From NCBI RefSeq assembly GCF_022179805.1, contig NZ_BPUO01000009.1, forward strand, positions 186,001-250,000: a stretch of DNA of 64,000 bases, given 5' to 3'. The stretch comes from Cupriavidus pauculus (GTDB lineage Bacteria; Pseudomonadota; Gammaproteobacteria; Burkholderiales; Burkholderiaceae). Positions 18,247 through 27,433 of this stretch are shown here, in pieces (positions within the stretch are counted from its first letter, which is position 1; every line of letters begins with the position of its first letter). Position numbers and translations under genes: made by a program. Under the pieces are notes generated by a model. That model ran no database searches, was not told the origin of the DNA, and worked only from the letters and a program-made list of their open reading frames with translations.

Positions 18247-18477
18247 GGCGTCTCCTTGATTTGCGTGAAGTGTCACGCCGCATTCCGTCTTTGAACATGA
18301 AGTTTTCGTGACAAACGACATATCTGCCAATGACGGACCGTCTAGGCATCTGTGCGTAACGCTGACATGAGCGCTGGTCATCATGTCTCGCGGCGTGATG
18401 CCCCCAGATAGTGTCGTCCTTGGTCGGGACCATGGCACGCGGGGCTGGCAATCGATACAAGAAGGTCGAGTCAACTC

Positions 18478-20157
18478 ATGCGAGTCAGGAAGAAGAAGGG
18501 CGTGTCGCCGCCATGGCAGGCGGTGTGCGCAGCGGTGATTGGACTGGGAACTCAGGGGGCTGCGCTGGCGCAGGCCGACGGGGCGAAGGCCGACGCGGCG
18601 GCCCCAGTCCAGGTGCAAAGCCAGGCGCAAAACCAAACGCAAAGCCAGACCGAGGCGCAGCCGGAGCGCCGCGTCGACATCAACGAATACGTCGTGCGCG
18701 GCAACACGGTGCTGGACGTACGCGCGATCGAACGCGCGGTCACGCCCTATCTCGGGCCGTCGCGCACGCTCAAGGACATTGAGGCGGCCCGCGACGCGCT
18801 CTTGGCCGTCTACCAGGCGAAGGGGTACCAGTCCGTCTACGTCGATCTGCCCGAGCAACAGGTGACCGGCGGCATCGTCTATCTGCAGGTCAGCGAGACC
18901 CGTGTGGGCCGCGTGCGCGTGGTGGGCACGGAGTATCAATCGCCGCGCGAGGTGCGTGAACAGGTGCCGGCGCTCGCCGAGGGTGCGGTGCCAGACTTCA
19001 CGCAAGCCCAGGCGCAGCTTACGGAACTGAACCGCAGTGGCAAGCGCCAGGTGATGCCGTTGGTCAAGCAGGGCGCGCTGCCGGGCACGATGGATGTGGA
19101 TCTCAAGGTCGAGGACAGCAGCCCCTGGCGGGCAAGCCTGGGTGTGAATAACGACTACAGCGCGGACACGAAGGAGTTGCGCGCCATTGCCTCGATTGGC
19201 CACGACAACCTCTGGCAGCTGGGCCACAGCGCGTCGCTAAGCTTCTTCGGCTCGCCGCAGGACCTGAACCAGACCCAGGTGTGGTCGGGCTCGTATCTGG
19301 CGCCCATTCGGGGCACCAACTGGGGCGTGGAAGTCTCGGGCTACCTGTCCGACAGCAACGTAGCCACCGTGGGCGGCACCAACGTGCTGGGCAAGGGCCA
19401 TTCCATCGGCGTGCGCGGCACCTACACCGTGCCGAACAGCGGGGCCTGGTATCACGCACTGAGCCTGGGTGTCGATTTCAAGGACAACAAGGAAGAAACG
19501 CGCCTTGGCTCGGCAGGCGACACCGTCCCGCTCAAGTACGCGCCCATCACCTTGTCGTACGCTGGCTTTACGCAAACCGCGCGGGGCCAGTACGGACTGA
19601 ACGTCGCGATGGTGGCCGGCACGCGCAGCTTCCTGGGCTACGGCAGCGACTACAAGGAATTCGACTACAAGCGCTACAAGGCGTCGCCAAGCTTCCTGCT
19701 GCTCAAGGGCGATACCAATGGCACGTACAACTTCGCGGGCAACGCCCAGGTGGCGTGGCGGCTTGCGGGGCAAATCACCGATTCGCCGCTCGTGTCGAGC
19801 GAACAGATCGCTGCCGGCGGCATGAATTCTGTGCGTGGCTACCTGTCCGCCGAAAGCACGGGCGACTACGGCGTGGTGGGCTCGATCGAAGTCCGCACGC
19901 CGCCGCTGGACTTCTTTGGCAGCACGATCGAGGACTGGCGCGTCTACGCGTTCGCCGATGCGGGCCAGCTACGTCTGCGCGATCCGTTGCCCGAGCAGAC
20001 GAGCCGCTTCTCGCTGGCGTCGGTCGGCATTGGCACCAGCTTCCGACTCGCACGCTACGTCAATGGCCGGCTCGACCTGGGCATTCCACTCAAGGATGGC
20101 CAGCGTACCGAGCGCTACGACCCGCGGCTAAATTTCAGCGTCATCGCGACCTATTGA
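18478..20157 (+). CDS. TpsB two-partner secretion transporter (ShlB/FhaC family)
   Basis: 559 residues. A signal peptide covers about 1-31, with a Gln-rich linker to about residue 60. The first POTRA domain (VDINEYVVRGNTVLDVRAIE) spans about 62-140 and the second about 140-215 (VGRVRVVGTEYQSPREVREQ), followed by a 16-strand barrel. The conserved loop-6 motif VRGY lies in GGMNSVRGYLS at about residue 451, and the final residues (RLNFSVIATY) fit an outer-membrane barrel end. It exports a TpsA exoprotein across the outer membrane. The only TpsA-like gene here is 9 kb downstream at 29204, with energy and regulatory genes between. A start at ATG 18478 puts the signal at the N-terminus. Confidence 0.93.
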   Translation: MRVRKKKGVSPPWQAVCAAVIGLGTQGAALAQADGAKADAAAPVQVQSQAQNQTQSQTEAQPERRVDINEYVVRGNTVLDVRAIERAVTPYLGPSRTLKDIEAARDALLAVYQAKGYQSVYVDLPEQQVTGGIVYLQVSETRVGRVRVVGTEYQSPREVREQVPALAEGAVPDFTQAQAQLTELNRSGKRQVMPLVKQGALPGTMDVDLKVEDSSPWRASLGVNNDYSADTKELRAIASIGHDNLWQLGHSASLSFFGSPQDLNQTQVWSGSYLAPIRGTNWGVEVSGYLSDSNVATVGGTNVLGKGHSIGVRGTYTVPNSGAWYHALSLGVDFKDNKEETRLGSAGDTVPLKYAPITLSYAGFTQTARGQYGLNVAMVAGTRSFLGYGSDYKEFDYKRYKASPSFLLLKGDTNGTYNFAGNAQVAWRLAGQITDSPLVSSEQIAAGGMNSVRGYLSAESTGDYGVVGSIEVRTPPLDFFGSTIEDWRVYAFADAGQLRLRDPLPEQTSRFSLASVGIGTSFRLARYVNGRLDLGIPLKDGQRTERYDPRLNFSVIATY

Positions 20158-20246
20158 CCGCCATTTGACCCCGAATTGATTCGCTGGGGCGCTTAGCGCC
20201 TCGCATCCAAACCGAATTCCGAAGAACGCAACGGAGAACCCTTGTC

Positions 20247-22007
20247 ATGCGACGTTCCCTCCTTCTGCTGCTTGCTCTGGCGAGCACGCTCCTGCCGAGT
20301 CTGGCCCATGCCTGGTGGCAACCAGACTGGGCCTATCGCAAACCGGTGACGATTGATGCCGGGCCGCAAGGCGGCAATATTGGCGGCAACGCTGGCCGGA
20401 CACCGGTTCTGCTGCGTCTGCATACCGGCAATTTCAGCTTCGAGGGTGTCAGCGATTCCGGCGCCGACCTCCGTTTCGTGGCCGGTGACGACAAGACCGT
20501 ACTCAACCACCAGATCGAGCAGTTCGATCCGTTGCTGGGTATCGCGCTGGTCTGGGTGGAAGTGCCCGCCGTGTCGGCCGATGGCAAACAGCAGATCTGG
20601 ATGTACTACGGCAACCCGAAGGCGCCGGCATCGGGCAATGGGCAGCGCGTGTTCGACCCGGATTTCACGCTGGTCTACCACTTTGCCGAAGGCAGCGTGC
20701 CGGCCCGCGACAGCACTGCCTATGGCAACAACAGCCAGACGGCTGTGGTCGGTATCGAAGGCACGGTGATCGGCAAGGGTGCGCAACTCGGCACGACCGC
20801 GCTGGCGCTGCCTGCCTCGCCGTCGCTGGCGATCCAGGCCGGTGGTGCGTTCACATTCTCCGCGTGGGTACGCCCTGACCAATTGGGTGCGCAGCAACTG
20901 CTCTACACCCGTCGCGACGGTGCAGGCGAGCTGCTCATCGGTGTCGACCAAGGCGTCCCGTTCGTGCAGGTCAACGGCCAGCGCAGCAATCCTGGCCAGC
21001 CCATCCAGGCCGCCCAGTGGTCGCATGTGGCCGTTATCGCCGATGGCAAGGCCGTCACGCTGTACGTCGGCGGCCGGTCGGCCGCGACCGTGCAGGCAGC
21101 GCTGCCCGCACTGAATTCGCATGCGTTCATTGGGGCGGACAGCGAGGGCAAGGGCGCGTTCCCGGGCGCCATCGACGAAGTCCGGGTCTCGAAGGTGGCG
21201 CGGCCGGCCGCCATGCTGCTGGCCGATGCCGTATCGCAAGGCGCCGATTCGCGTCTGGTGGCATTCGGCCCGGACGAGCAACAGGCCGGAAAGAGCCATT
21301 TCGGGTACATCCTCGCGGCGATGCCGCTGGACGCCTGGGTTGTCGTGGCGGTACTGGGTCTGATGATGGCCGCTTCGTGGACCATCATGATTACCAAGGG
21401 CCGCAGCTTCGGCGCCAATGCACGGGCCAATGTGGCCTTCATGGCGCAGTTCCGTGAAGCATCGGGCGTATCGCTCGACCATCTGGCCAAGACGGGCCGT
21501 GTCACGGCCGATGTAAAGCAGCATTCGTCGCTCTGGCGTTTGTACGAGATCGCCGTCGACGAGCTGCACCGCCGCCATCAGATGGGCTACGACACCAACG
21601 CGGTGGGGGCGGCCACGATTGGTGCCATCCGCGCCTCGATGGATGGCGTGATGGTGCGCGAGAGCGAGCGTATGGCCAGCCGCATGAACTGGCTGTCCAC
21701 CACCATCGAAGGGGCCCCGTACGTCGGCCTGTTCGGTACCGTGATCGGCATCATGCTGGTGTTCGTGGTGGCAGCTATGGCCGGTGCCGTGGACATCAAC
21801 TCGGTGGCGCCGGGTATGGCCGCGGCCTTGTTGTGTACGGCCGCAGGCCTAGGCGTCGCCATTCCCGCGCTGTTTGGCTACAACTGGCTGGCCTCCCGCT
21901 CGGACGCCATCGCCGCCGACATGGCTGTGTTCGTGGACGAATTCGCCACGCGCCTGGCCGAAGAGCAGGGCGAAGGGCGTCACGCGCCTGTCCTGCAACG
22001 CGCCTGA
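20247..22007 (+). CDS. exbB: ExbB/TolQ/MotA proton channel fused to DUF2341 and LamG-like domains
   Basis: 586 residues, more than twice the length of ordinary ExbB (about 240). A signal peptide covers 1-21. A DUF2341 domain occupies about 22-150 (AWWQPDWAYRKPVTIDAG, then KQQIWMYYGNP). A LamG/concanavalin-like domain (about 150-340) contains FTFSAWVRPDQLG and ends at AIDEVRVSKVAR. A membrane segment at about 353-375 leads to the ExbB domain, with further membrane segments in APYVGLFGTVIGIMLVFVV and AAALLCTAAGLGVAIPA, the conserved proton-channel helices. It forms a stator with the ExbD gene 15 bases downstream. The periplasmic extension may contact an envelope partner or glycan. Confidence 0.92.
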   Translation: MRRSLLLLLALASTLLPSLAHAWWQPDWAYRKPVTIDAGPQGGNIGGNAGRTPVLLRLHTGNFSFEGVSDSGADLRFVAGDDKTVLNHQIEQFDPLLGIALVWVEVPAVSADGKQQIWMYYGNPKAPASGNGQRVFDPDFTLVYHFAEGSVPARDSTAYGNNSQTAVVGIEGTVIGKGAQLGTTALALPASPSLAIQAGGAFTFSAWVRPDQLGAQQLLYTRRDGAGELLIGVDQGVPFVQVNGQRSNPGQPIQAAQWSHVAVIADGKAVTLYVGGRSAATVQAALPALNSHAFIGADSEGKGAFPGAIDEVRVSKVARPAAMLLADAVSQGADSRLVAFGPDEQQAGKSHFGYILAAMPLDAWVVVAVLGLMMAASWTIMITKGRSFGANARANVAFMAQFREASGVSLDHLAKTGRVTADVKQHSSLWRLYEIAVDELHRRHQMGYDTNAVGAATIGAIRASMDGVMVRESERMASRMNWLSTTIEGAPYVGLFGTVIGIMLVFVVAAMAGAVDINSVAPGMAAALLCTAAGLGVAIPALFGYNWLASRSDAIAADMAVFVDEFATRLAEEQGEGRHAPVLQRA

Positions 22008-22022
22008 AGCGGAGCCGCGATC

Positions 22023-22433
22023 ATGGCAAACGCAAACAGGTTCGGCGTACGCAAGCGCAGTGGTGGCATCAATATCACCCCGTTCGTCGACGTCCTGCTG
22101 GTGGTGCTGGTGATTTTCATTCTGACCAGCAATGCCAGCATTCCGGGCATCAAGGTAGATCTGCCGAAGGCAAGCGCGTCGGTCGCGCTGGAAAAGCCCA
22201 AGACCAAGGCGATTACCGTCGATAACGCGGGCCAGGTCTTCCTGGACGCCTATCCCGTGTCGCTCGCTGAACTGGAGGAGCGGCTGCGGACTGAGAAGGC
22301 GCTGACACCGGATTTTCCGGTCATCGTGCGCGGCGACGCGTCGGTGCAATACGCGAAGGTGGTGGAGGTGCTCGATCTGCTGCGCAGGATCGATCTCAAC
22401 CAAATCGGTCTGGTGACCGGCAAGCCGGCCTGA
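22023..22433 (+). CDS. exbD: ExbD/TolR biopolymer transport protein
   Basis: 136 residues, the normal ExbD length. A single membrane segment (about 22-42) carries the essential aspartate in ITPFVDVLLVVLVIFIL, followed by a short periplasmic domain (IKVDLPKASAS, then DLLRRIDLNQIGLVTG). It pairs with the upstream ExbB and downstream TonB-like protein to transmit proton-motive force. ATG 22023 lies 15 bases after the exbB stop with GGAG upstream. Confidence 0.93.
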   Translation: MANANRFGVRKRSGGINITPFVDVLLVVLVIFILTSNASIPGIKVDLPKASASVALEKPKTKAITVDNAGQVFLDAYPVSLAELEERLRTEKALTPDFPVIVRGDASVQYAKVVEVLDLLRRIDLNQIGLVTGKPA

Positions 22434-22446
22434 GGGAGCGACGAGC

Positions 22447-23160
22447 GTGAACCGTCACGAACCCTCGCTGGCATCCCCGGGCCAAGCCGCGCTGCTAAGG
22501 CGGCTATGGCGGCGCTGGGGCGGTGTCGGCATAGCCGCCCTGGCGCTGACTGCGGTAGGACTGCTGCTTTGGCATCTGCTGTCGGACACCGCCGCGACAC
22601 GGCGGGAGGTGCCCAGCACGCCGATGCTGGTGCTGCCCCCACCGCCACCCCCACCGCCTGAGCCAGAAAAGCTCCCCGAGCCCGAACCGGTCAAGCCCGA
22701 GGTCGTGGAGCCTGAGCCGAAGCCGGCCGAGCCCACTGAAGCCCCGCAGGACGATGCGCCGCCCAGCCCGTCGCAGGACCTGGGCCAAGCCGTGACGATC
22801 GATGGCGCCGCCCAGGCGGGTAACGACGCTTTTGGCATCCAGGCCGGCGGGGGCGGCGGCATGACGGGCAGCGGTGGCGGCCTTGGCAGTCGATCGTATT
22901 CGGCCTACGTCTCGAATGCCCTGCAGCAGGCATTCGCGCGCGACAAGCGCACGCGCCAGTTGGCATTCGACGACATCCGCATTGACCTCTGGCTCGACGC
23001 CGAGGGTCGGGTGACCCGCGCGCAATTGGTGGGCGGCTCCGGCGGTGCCGAGGCCGACGACGCCGTACTGGCCATGGTCCGTGATTTCCGTGCCGACGAG
23101 AAGCCGCCCGCATCGCTGCGCTTCCCGATGCGGCTGTCTATCAAGGGGCGACGGCCGTAA
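22447..23160 (+). CDS. tonB: TonB-like energy transducer
   Basis: 237 residues from GTG 22447, preceded by GGGAG. One N-terminal membrane segment (about 22-42, IAALALTAVGLLLWHLL) anchors it in the inner membrane. A Pro/Glu-rich periplasmic arm (PPPPPPEPEKLPEPEPVKPE) and a Gly-rich spacer lead to a TonB C-terminal domain (about 155-235, DDIRIDLWLDAEGRVTRAQL). This is standard TonB architecture. No TonB-dependent receptor gene lies in this locus, so its target is unknown; candidates are the STN protein, the secretion pair, or a receptor elsewhere. Confidence 0.9.
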   Translation: MNRHEPSLASPGQAALLRRLWRRWGGVGIAALALTAVGLLLWHLLSDTAATRREVPSTPMLVLPPPPPPPPEPEKLPEPEPVKPEVVEPEPKPAEPTEAPQDDAPPSPSQDLGQAVTIDGAAQAGNDAFGIQAGGGGGMTGSGGGLGSRSYSAYVSNALQQAFARDKRTRQLAFDDIRIDLWLDAEGRVTRAQLVGGSGGAEADDAVLAMVRDFRADEKPPASLRFPMRLSIKGRRP

Positions 23161-23204
23161 GCGCTTGTCTGCCTGCATCCCAACAGCATTTCGAATATAG
23201 AACG

Positions 23205-24992
23205 ATGAAACCTTTCGCTCATCCCCCGCGCCATGCCATGTGCGCCAACGCCCTGGCGGCAGCCGTTGCGCTGGCGTGTCTGGCCACCGTTGGCACTGCT
23301 CATGCGCAAGACGCTGCGCCGCAGGAAAGCGCCATGATCAAGCTGATTCGCGGGCTGATCCAGAGCGGCGCGCTGGAAAAGAACGCCGGCGAGGCGCTCC
23401 TGGCGCAGGCGCAGACCGAAGCCATGGCCGCGCAGATGGCACAGCGTCCCGCCCCGACTTCGGGTGCCGCGGGCGGTGCTCTGGCTGGCGGAGTGGCCGG
23501 CACCGCCGCGGGCACCGTGGCAGCCGTGCCCGGCGAAGTCCGTGTGCCCTATATCCCGGAAACTGTGCGCGACCAGATCCGCGACGAGGTCAAGGGCGAG
23601 GTCATGGCGCAGGCGAAAGCCGAGGGTTGGGCCGCTCCGAACGAGACGCCGGAATGGACCAAGCGCATTCGCGTCGAGGGTGATGTGCGTTTGCGCAACG
23701 AGTCGCGCTTCTATTCGGGCAACAACAGCGATATCCAGATCGACTGGGCGGCCATCAATTCGGGCAGCGGCTTCGACGTCAACCCGAATACCAACCTGTC
23801 GTTGCCGCCCCTGCTCAACACGCGACAGAATCGTCCCAACCAGTGGCGGGCCCGCGCCCGCGTGGGCGTGCTGGCTGACGTGACGGAAACCGTGAAGGCC
23901 GGTGTGCGCCTGGCCACGGGCAATGACAACAGCCCGGTTTCCACCAATCAGACGCTCGGTGGAGGCCTCGCCAAGAAGGATGTGTGGCTCGACCAGGCCT
24001 GGGCATCATATCAGCCGTTCGAGTGGATGAAAGTGACAGGCGGGCGCTTCGGCAACCCCTTCTTCTCGACGGACACGCTCTATTCGTACGACCTGAACTT
24101 CGACGGGCTGGCCGCGCAGTTCGAGAAGGCGCTGCCCAACCGCGACGTGACCATGTTCGGCACGCTCGGCTTCATCCCGCTGGAATACTCGAAGGACAAC
24201 GCGCCGTCGAACAGCCAGGAGAAGATGAAGAGCGAGATGAAGTACCTGATGGGGGCGCAGGTCGGGGCGGACTGGAAGATCAATACCGAAAACCGCCTGC
24301 GCGGCGCATTGGCGTACTACGACTTCCACAACGTCACCGGTCGCGTCTCCGAGCCGTGCGCGCTGTACGCGGGCGCCGACGGCTGCAGCACGGACTGGAC
24401 CCGCCCGGCCTTCATGCAGAAGGGCAACACGCTGATGCTGTTGCGCAATATCGCCCTCAATCCGCTGGATCCCGCTAATACGCCGCAACCGCAGTACGTG
24501 GGCCTCGCCTCGAAGTTCCAGTTGATGGATGTGAATCTGCGCTGGGATACGAAGGTGGCCGGCTACGGCCTGCGCCTGGACGGTAACTACATCCGCAACC
24601 TGGCGTATGACGCCGACGAGATGTGGAATCGCGCCAATGGCGGCATCGTCAACAACTTTGGCGGCAGTGGCGGCACCAGCCGCGAGGACTTCAAGAGCGG
24701 CGGCAATGCCTATATGTTCCAGGCCACGTTCGGCAAGCCTACGCCTGCCGCGCGCGGCGACTGGAACGTGCTGGCCGGCTACAAACGCATCGAGCCGGAT
24801 GCGATGCCCGACGGGTACAACGATTCCACGTTCCACGGTGGCGGTACCAACGCACGTGGTTACTACCTGGGCGGCTCCTACGCGCTCGACAAGAATGCAT
24901 GGGTGACCGGTCGGTGGATCTCCACGAAGGAAGTCTTCGGCCCCCCGCTGTCCATCGATACGCTGCAGTTCGAATTTAACGCGCGGTTCTAA
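23205..24992 (+). CDS. Putative outer-membrane porin
   Basis: 595 residues. Signal peptide at about 1-35 ending AHAQ. A helical region with a possible short coiled coil covers about 40-145 (MIKLIRGLIQSGALEKNAGE). The remainder is a long beta-rich barrel with repeated aromatic-Gly patterns (RIRVEGDVRLRNESRFYSG; WASYQPFEWMKVTGGRFGNP) and a final Phe in LQFEFNARF, the signature of outer-membrane barrel assembly. It fits the Porin_5 type of putative porin. Placed between the TonB-like gene and a coiled-coil gene in the same operon; the substrate is unknown. Confidence 0.85.
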   Translation: MKPFAHPPRHAMCANALAAAVALACLATVGTAHAQDAAPQESAMIKLIRGLIQSGALEKNAGEALLAQAQTEAMAAQMAQRPAPTSGAAGGALAGGVAGTAAGTVAAVPGEVRVPYIPETVRDQIRDEVKGEVMAQAKAEGWAAPNETPEWTKRIRVEGDVRLRNESRFYSGNNSDIQIDWAAINSGSGFDVNPNTNLSLPPLLNTRQNRPNQWRARARVGVLADVTETVKAGVRLATGNDNSPVSTNQTLGGGLAKKDVWLDQAWASYQPFEWMKVTGGRFGNPFFSTDTLYSYDLNFDGLAAQFEKALPNRDVTMFGTLGFIPLEYSKDNAPSNSQEKMKSEMKYLMGAQVGADWKINTENRLRGALAYYDFHNVTGRVSEPCALYAGADGCSTDWTRPAFMQKGNTLMLLRNIALNPLDPANTPQPQYVGLASKFQLMDVNLRWDTKVAGYGLRLDGNYIRNLAYDADEMWNRANGGIVNNFGGSGGTSREDFKSGGNAYMFQATFGKPTPAARGDWNVLAGYKRIEPDAMPDGYNDSTFHGGGTNARGYYLGGSYALDKNAWVTGRWISTKEVFGPPLSIDTLQFEFNARF

Positions 24993-25003
24993 AGGGGGAT
25001 GAC

Positions 25004-25867
25004 GTGTTTCCGACCATCTTCTGCCGTATCCAGGGCCCGGCGACCCTGGCGTTCCTGGTCACACTGGTGGCAGGCAATGCTTACGCGCAACAGGTGCCGA
25101 GCATGGAAGAGCGCCTGCGCAACCAGCTCCGCATCACCACCACGCAGCTGCAGCAGGCGCAGAACGAACTGGCGGCGCTGAAAGCCGGTCAGCCGTCGTC
25201 TGGCCAGTCGGTCGGCCGGGCATCCACCAGTGGCGCGGCCGGTGGCGGCGACGCCAGCGCACTGCGCAAGGAGCTCGATGCTGTCCGGGCGCAACTGGCC
25301 GCCGAGCGTGGCGCGCGTGAGCAACTGGCCGATGCCACGCGCCAGGCGCATCTGCAGACACAGGGCGTCGTAGAGAAGGCAACCAGTCAGATCGCCCAGT
25401 ATCGCAAGTCCTATGACGAGCTGCTGCGTATGGCACGCACCCTCGACGCCGAGCGCCGCAACCTGGTCGCCGAAGCTGGCGCGCGCCAGGCCGCCTTGAA
25501 GCGTTGCGAGAGCGCCAATACAAAGCTCTACAGCGTGGGGCAGGACATCCTGCGCGCCTACGAGACGGTAGACGTCGCGACGGTGCTGGCCGCGCGTCAG
25601 CCGTTCGCGGCGCAGAGCCGCGTGCGTTACGAGCAGATCGCGCAGGATTACGGCGACAAGCTCTACGAGGGCCGTTTCGATGTGCGGGCGGATGTGCGTG
25701 CGGGGGAGTCATCGACCGCAGTGCCGAGCGAAACGCCGGTAGAGGGATCGACAGGCGCTCCGGTCCACGCGAGCTCCGCCAGTGCTGCGGCCGCCATCTC
25801 ACCGGCGATCTCACCGGCCAACTCACCCGCCGTTGCACCCACCGACGCCACACCGACGGCGCAGTAA
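25004..25867 (+). CDS. Periplasmic coiled-coil protein
   Basis: 287 residues from GTG 25004, preceded by AAAGGGGG and overlapping an out-of-frame ATG. A signal peptide ends near AYAQQ (residue 27). Residues about 30-60 and 80-170 have heptad-like Leu/Ala patterns (LRNQLRITTTQLQQAQNELA; LRKELDAVRAQLAAERG), predicting coiled coil. The tail is Ala/Pro/Ser-rich with repeats like AISPAISPANSP. It probably spans or organises the periplasm. No catalytic motif and no recognised family; it sits 11 bases after the porin gene. Confidence 0.78.
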   Translation: MFPTIFCRIQGPATLAFLVTLVAGNAYAQQVPSMEERLRNQLRITTTQLQQAQNELAALKAGQPSSGQSVGRASTSGAAGGGDASALRKELDAVRAQLAAERGAREQLADATRQAHLQTQGVVEKATSQIAQYRKSYDELLRMARTLDAERRNLVAEAGARQAALKRCESANTKLYSVGQDILRAYETVDVATVLAARQPFAAQSRVRYEQIAQDYGDKLYEGRFDVRADVRAGESSTAVPSETPVEGSTGAPVHASSASAAAAISPAISPANSPAVAPTDATPTAQ

Positions 25868-25918
25868 CGGATGTCGTCACCCAAGTCGCCCTACCCGATA
25901 CGTGAACAAGGAGTTCCC

Positions 25919-26530
25919 ATGACCGAAGCCACCACCCTTGAAGCAGCGCTGGAGCCGACGACCGTCGCACCGGCCGTTGCGGATACCGCTCCTGCTACCT
26001 CTCCCGCCCCGGCTACCGATAGCCCGACGCCCGCGCTGCTCACGCATGTCACCGCTGACCATGTGGCCGATGCTATCCGTAACGCCGGATGCGCCGTGCA
26101 TCTCCTGCAGGAAGATGGCAACGCGCGCTTGCACAGTGCCAGCCATGGCGTGGGTTTCCAGGTGCTGTGGGGTAATCGCGTGAGCGACGGGCAGTTTCTC
26201 GATTTCACGCTGAGCTGCCCGCTGCGCGTGGAAGGCGGGCAGTTTCCCGATGCATTGCTCAACGAGTGGCATCGCAGCCGCCGTTTTGCGCGCATCGCGT
26301 CGCATGGTGACTTCCTTGTGCTCGAAATGGATGTCACGGTCACGGGTGGCGTGACCGAGGCCTACCTCTCGGTGGCCATGCAGGTCTGGATCCAGATGAT
26401 GGGCCAGTTTTTCCTGCATCTACGCAACTACCGGCCATCGACGCCAGAGACCATACCGGCCGACGCAGAAGGTGCAGAAGCCGTGGAAGCCGTAGAAGCC
26501 TTAGAAGGCGGCGGCGTAGCCAGGGCCTGA
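25919..26530 (+). CDS. YbjN-domain protein
   Basis: 203 residues from ATG 25919, chosen because AAGGAG precedes it at the right distance; an in-frame start at 25871 lacks one. The N-terminal 45 residues are Ala/Thr/Pro-rich. Residues about 45-165 fit the YbjN fold, shared with type III secretion chaperone-like proteins: DHVADAIRNAGCAVHLLQED, then a hydrophobic strand region with LLNEWHRSRRFARI and EMDVTVTGGVTEAYLS. YbjN proteins are cytoplasmic with poorly known chaperone or regulatory roles. Last gene of the first operon; a terminator follows. Confidence 0.8.
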   Translation: MTEATTLEAALEPTTVAPAVADTAPATSPAPATDSPTPALLTHVTADHVADAIRNAGCAVHLLQEDGNARLHSASHGVGFQVLWGNRVSDGQFLDFTLSCPLRVEGGQFPDALLNEWHRSRRFARIASHGDFLVLEMDVTVTGGVTEAYLSVAMQVWIQMMGQFFLHLRNYRPSTPETIPADAEGAEAVEAVEALEGGGVARA

Positions 26531-26555
26531 CGCCGACCAGCGTTTCTTCACTTTG

Positions 26556-26597
26556 AGACGGCACGCCGGCGTTCCCCGACGGTGTGCCGTTCTCCTT
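26556..26597 (+). terminator. Rho-independent terminator after the YbjN gene
   Basis: A stem ACGGCAC/GTGCCGT (26558-26564 and 26584-26590) is followed by TTCTCCTTTT. It separates the TpsB-to-YbjN operon from the regulatory genes. Confidence 0.75.
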
Positions 26598-26737
26598 TTG
26601 TCATGGCAACGTCACTTTTTCTTCATACGATCCGGGACGGTGTTGCGCTGGCAGGGCCGGCTGCATCGACAGGATCTGACCGGACACCACGCTGTTCCTG
26701 ACCGGCACACACCTTATGCACAGGCCGCTCGATCTCC

Positions 26738-27433
26738 ATGGCACGTCTGACCGCTGCCGTCCGTGCGCACGCAAATCCTGGACGCGTCGCGACCATTGCA
26801 CTTGCGGCCAGCCTGGTATGGCCGTGCGTAGCCAGTGGCGAGACCGATATGGCCTTTGACTTGCCGGCGCAGCCGCTGAAATCGGCGCTCGCCCGTTATG
26901 ACACACAGACCAATGTGTCGGTGTTCTATCCGTCCGAGTTGGCCGACGGCCGTTGGTCACACCCGGTACAAGGCGCGATGCCGCCTTCGCAGGCCCTGCA
27001 TCGACTACTGGAGGGGACCGGCCTCGTGGCACACGCGACGGCAGGCGATGCGTTCGTCCTGACGCCGACTGGCGAGACGCCGGCTACGGCGGCCGGGCAG
27101 GGCGTAGCCGCGGCGCGCCCGCCCTACGATGCACGGGTCCAGTCGCGTGTCCGACAGACCTTGTGCGCGCGACCAGCATTGGCGCTCGGAACCTATCGGC
27201 TCGCGCTATCCGTGCGAATCGACCGTACAGGCCGCGTGCAGCGTGCCAGATTGCTGGATACCACTGGCGACAGCGGGCGTGATGCGGCGATTGTCGCCGC
27301 GCTGCACCACACCGAGATCGGCGGTGCGCCGCAGAACCCGGATCAGCCCTACGTGCTGCTGGTGCGCCCCGTGCAGTGCCCGCAGGGTGAGCGCTGCCCA
27401 ATGCCATGTGATGCGCCACGGAGCCTGCAATGA
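26738..27433 (+). CDS. VreA-like signalling protein with STN and TonB-like C-terminal domains
   Basis: 231 residues with a signal peptide to about residue 34 (ASG). An STN domain follows at about 38-110: MAFDLPAQPLKSALARYDTQ, the usual signature of secretin/TonB short N-terminal domains, and ALHRLLEGTGLVAH. Residues about 130-220 resemble a TonB C-terminal domain (YRLALSVRIDRTGRVQRARL). There is no outer-membrane barrel. In P. aeruginosa, VreA likewise lacks a barrel and signals to the VreI/VreR pair. It overlaps the sigma factor gene by four bases (ATGA). Confidence 0.82.
   Translation: MARLTAAVRAHANPGRVATIALAASLVWPCVASGETDMAFDLPAQPLKSALARYDTQTNVSVFYPSELADGRWSHPVQGAMPPSQALHRLLEGTGLVAHATAGDAFVLTPTGETPATAAGQGVAAARPPYDARVQSRVRQTLCARPALALGTYRLALSVRIDRTGRVQRARLLDTTGDSGRDAAIVAALHHTEIGGAPQNPDQPYVLLVRPVQCPQGERCPMPCDAPRSLQ

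Noticed and set aside
17920..19227. 435-codon reading of the minus strand through the TpsB start
   Set aside because: Only the last 108 codons follow a ribosome site and signal peptide; the upstream part opposes the TpsB gene.
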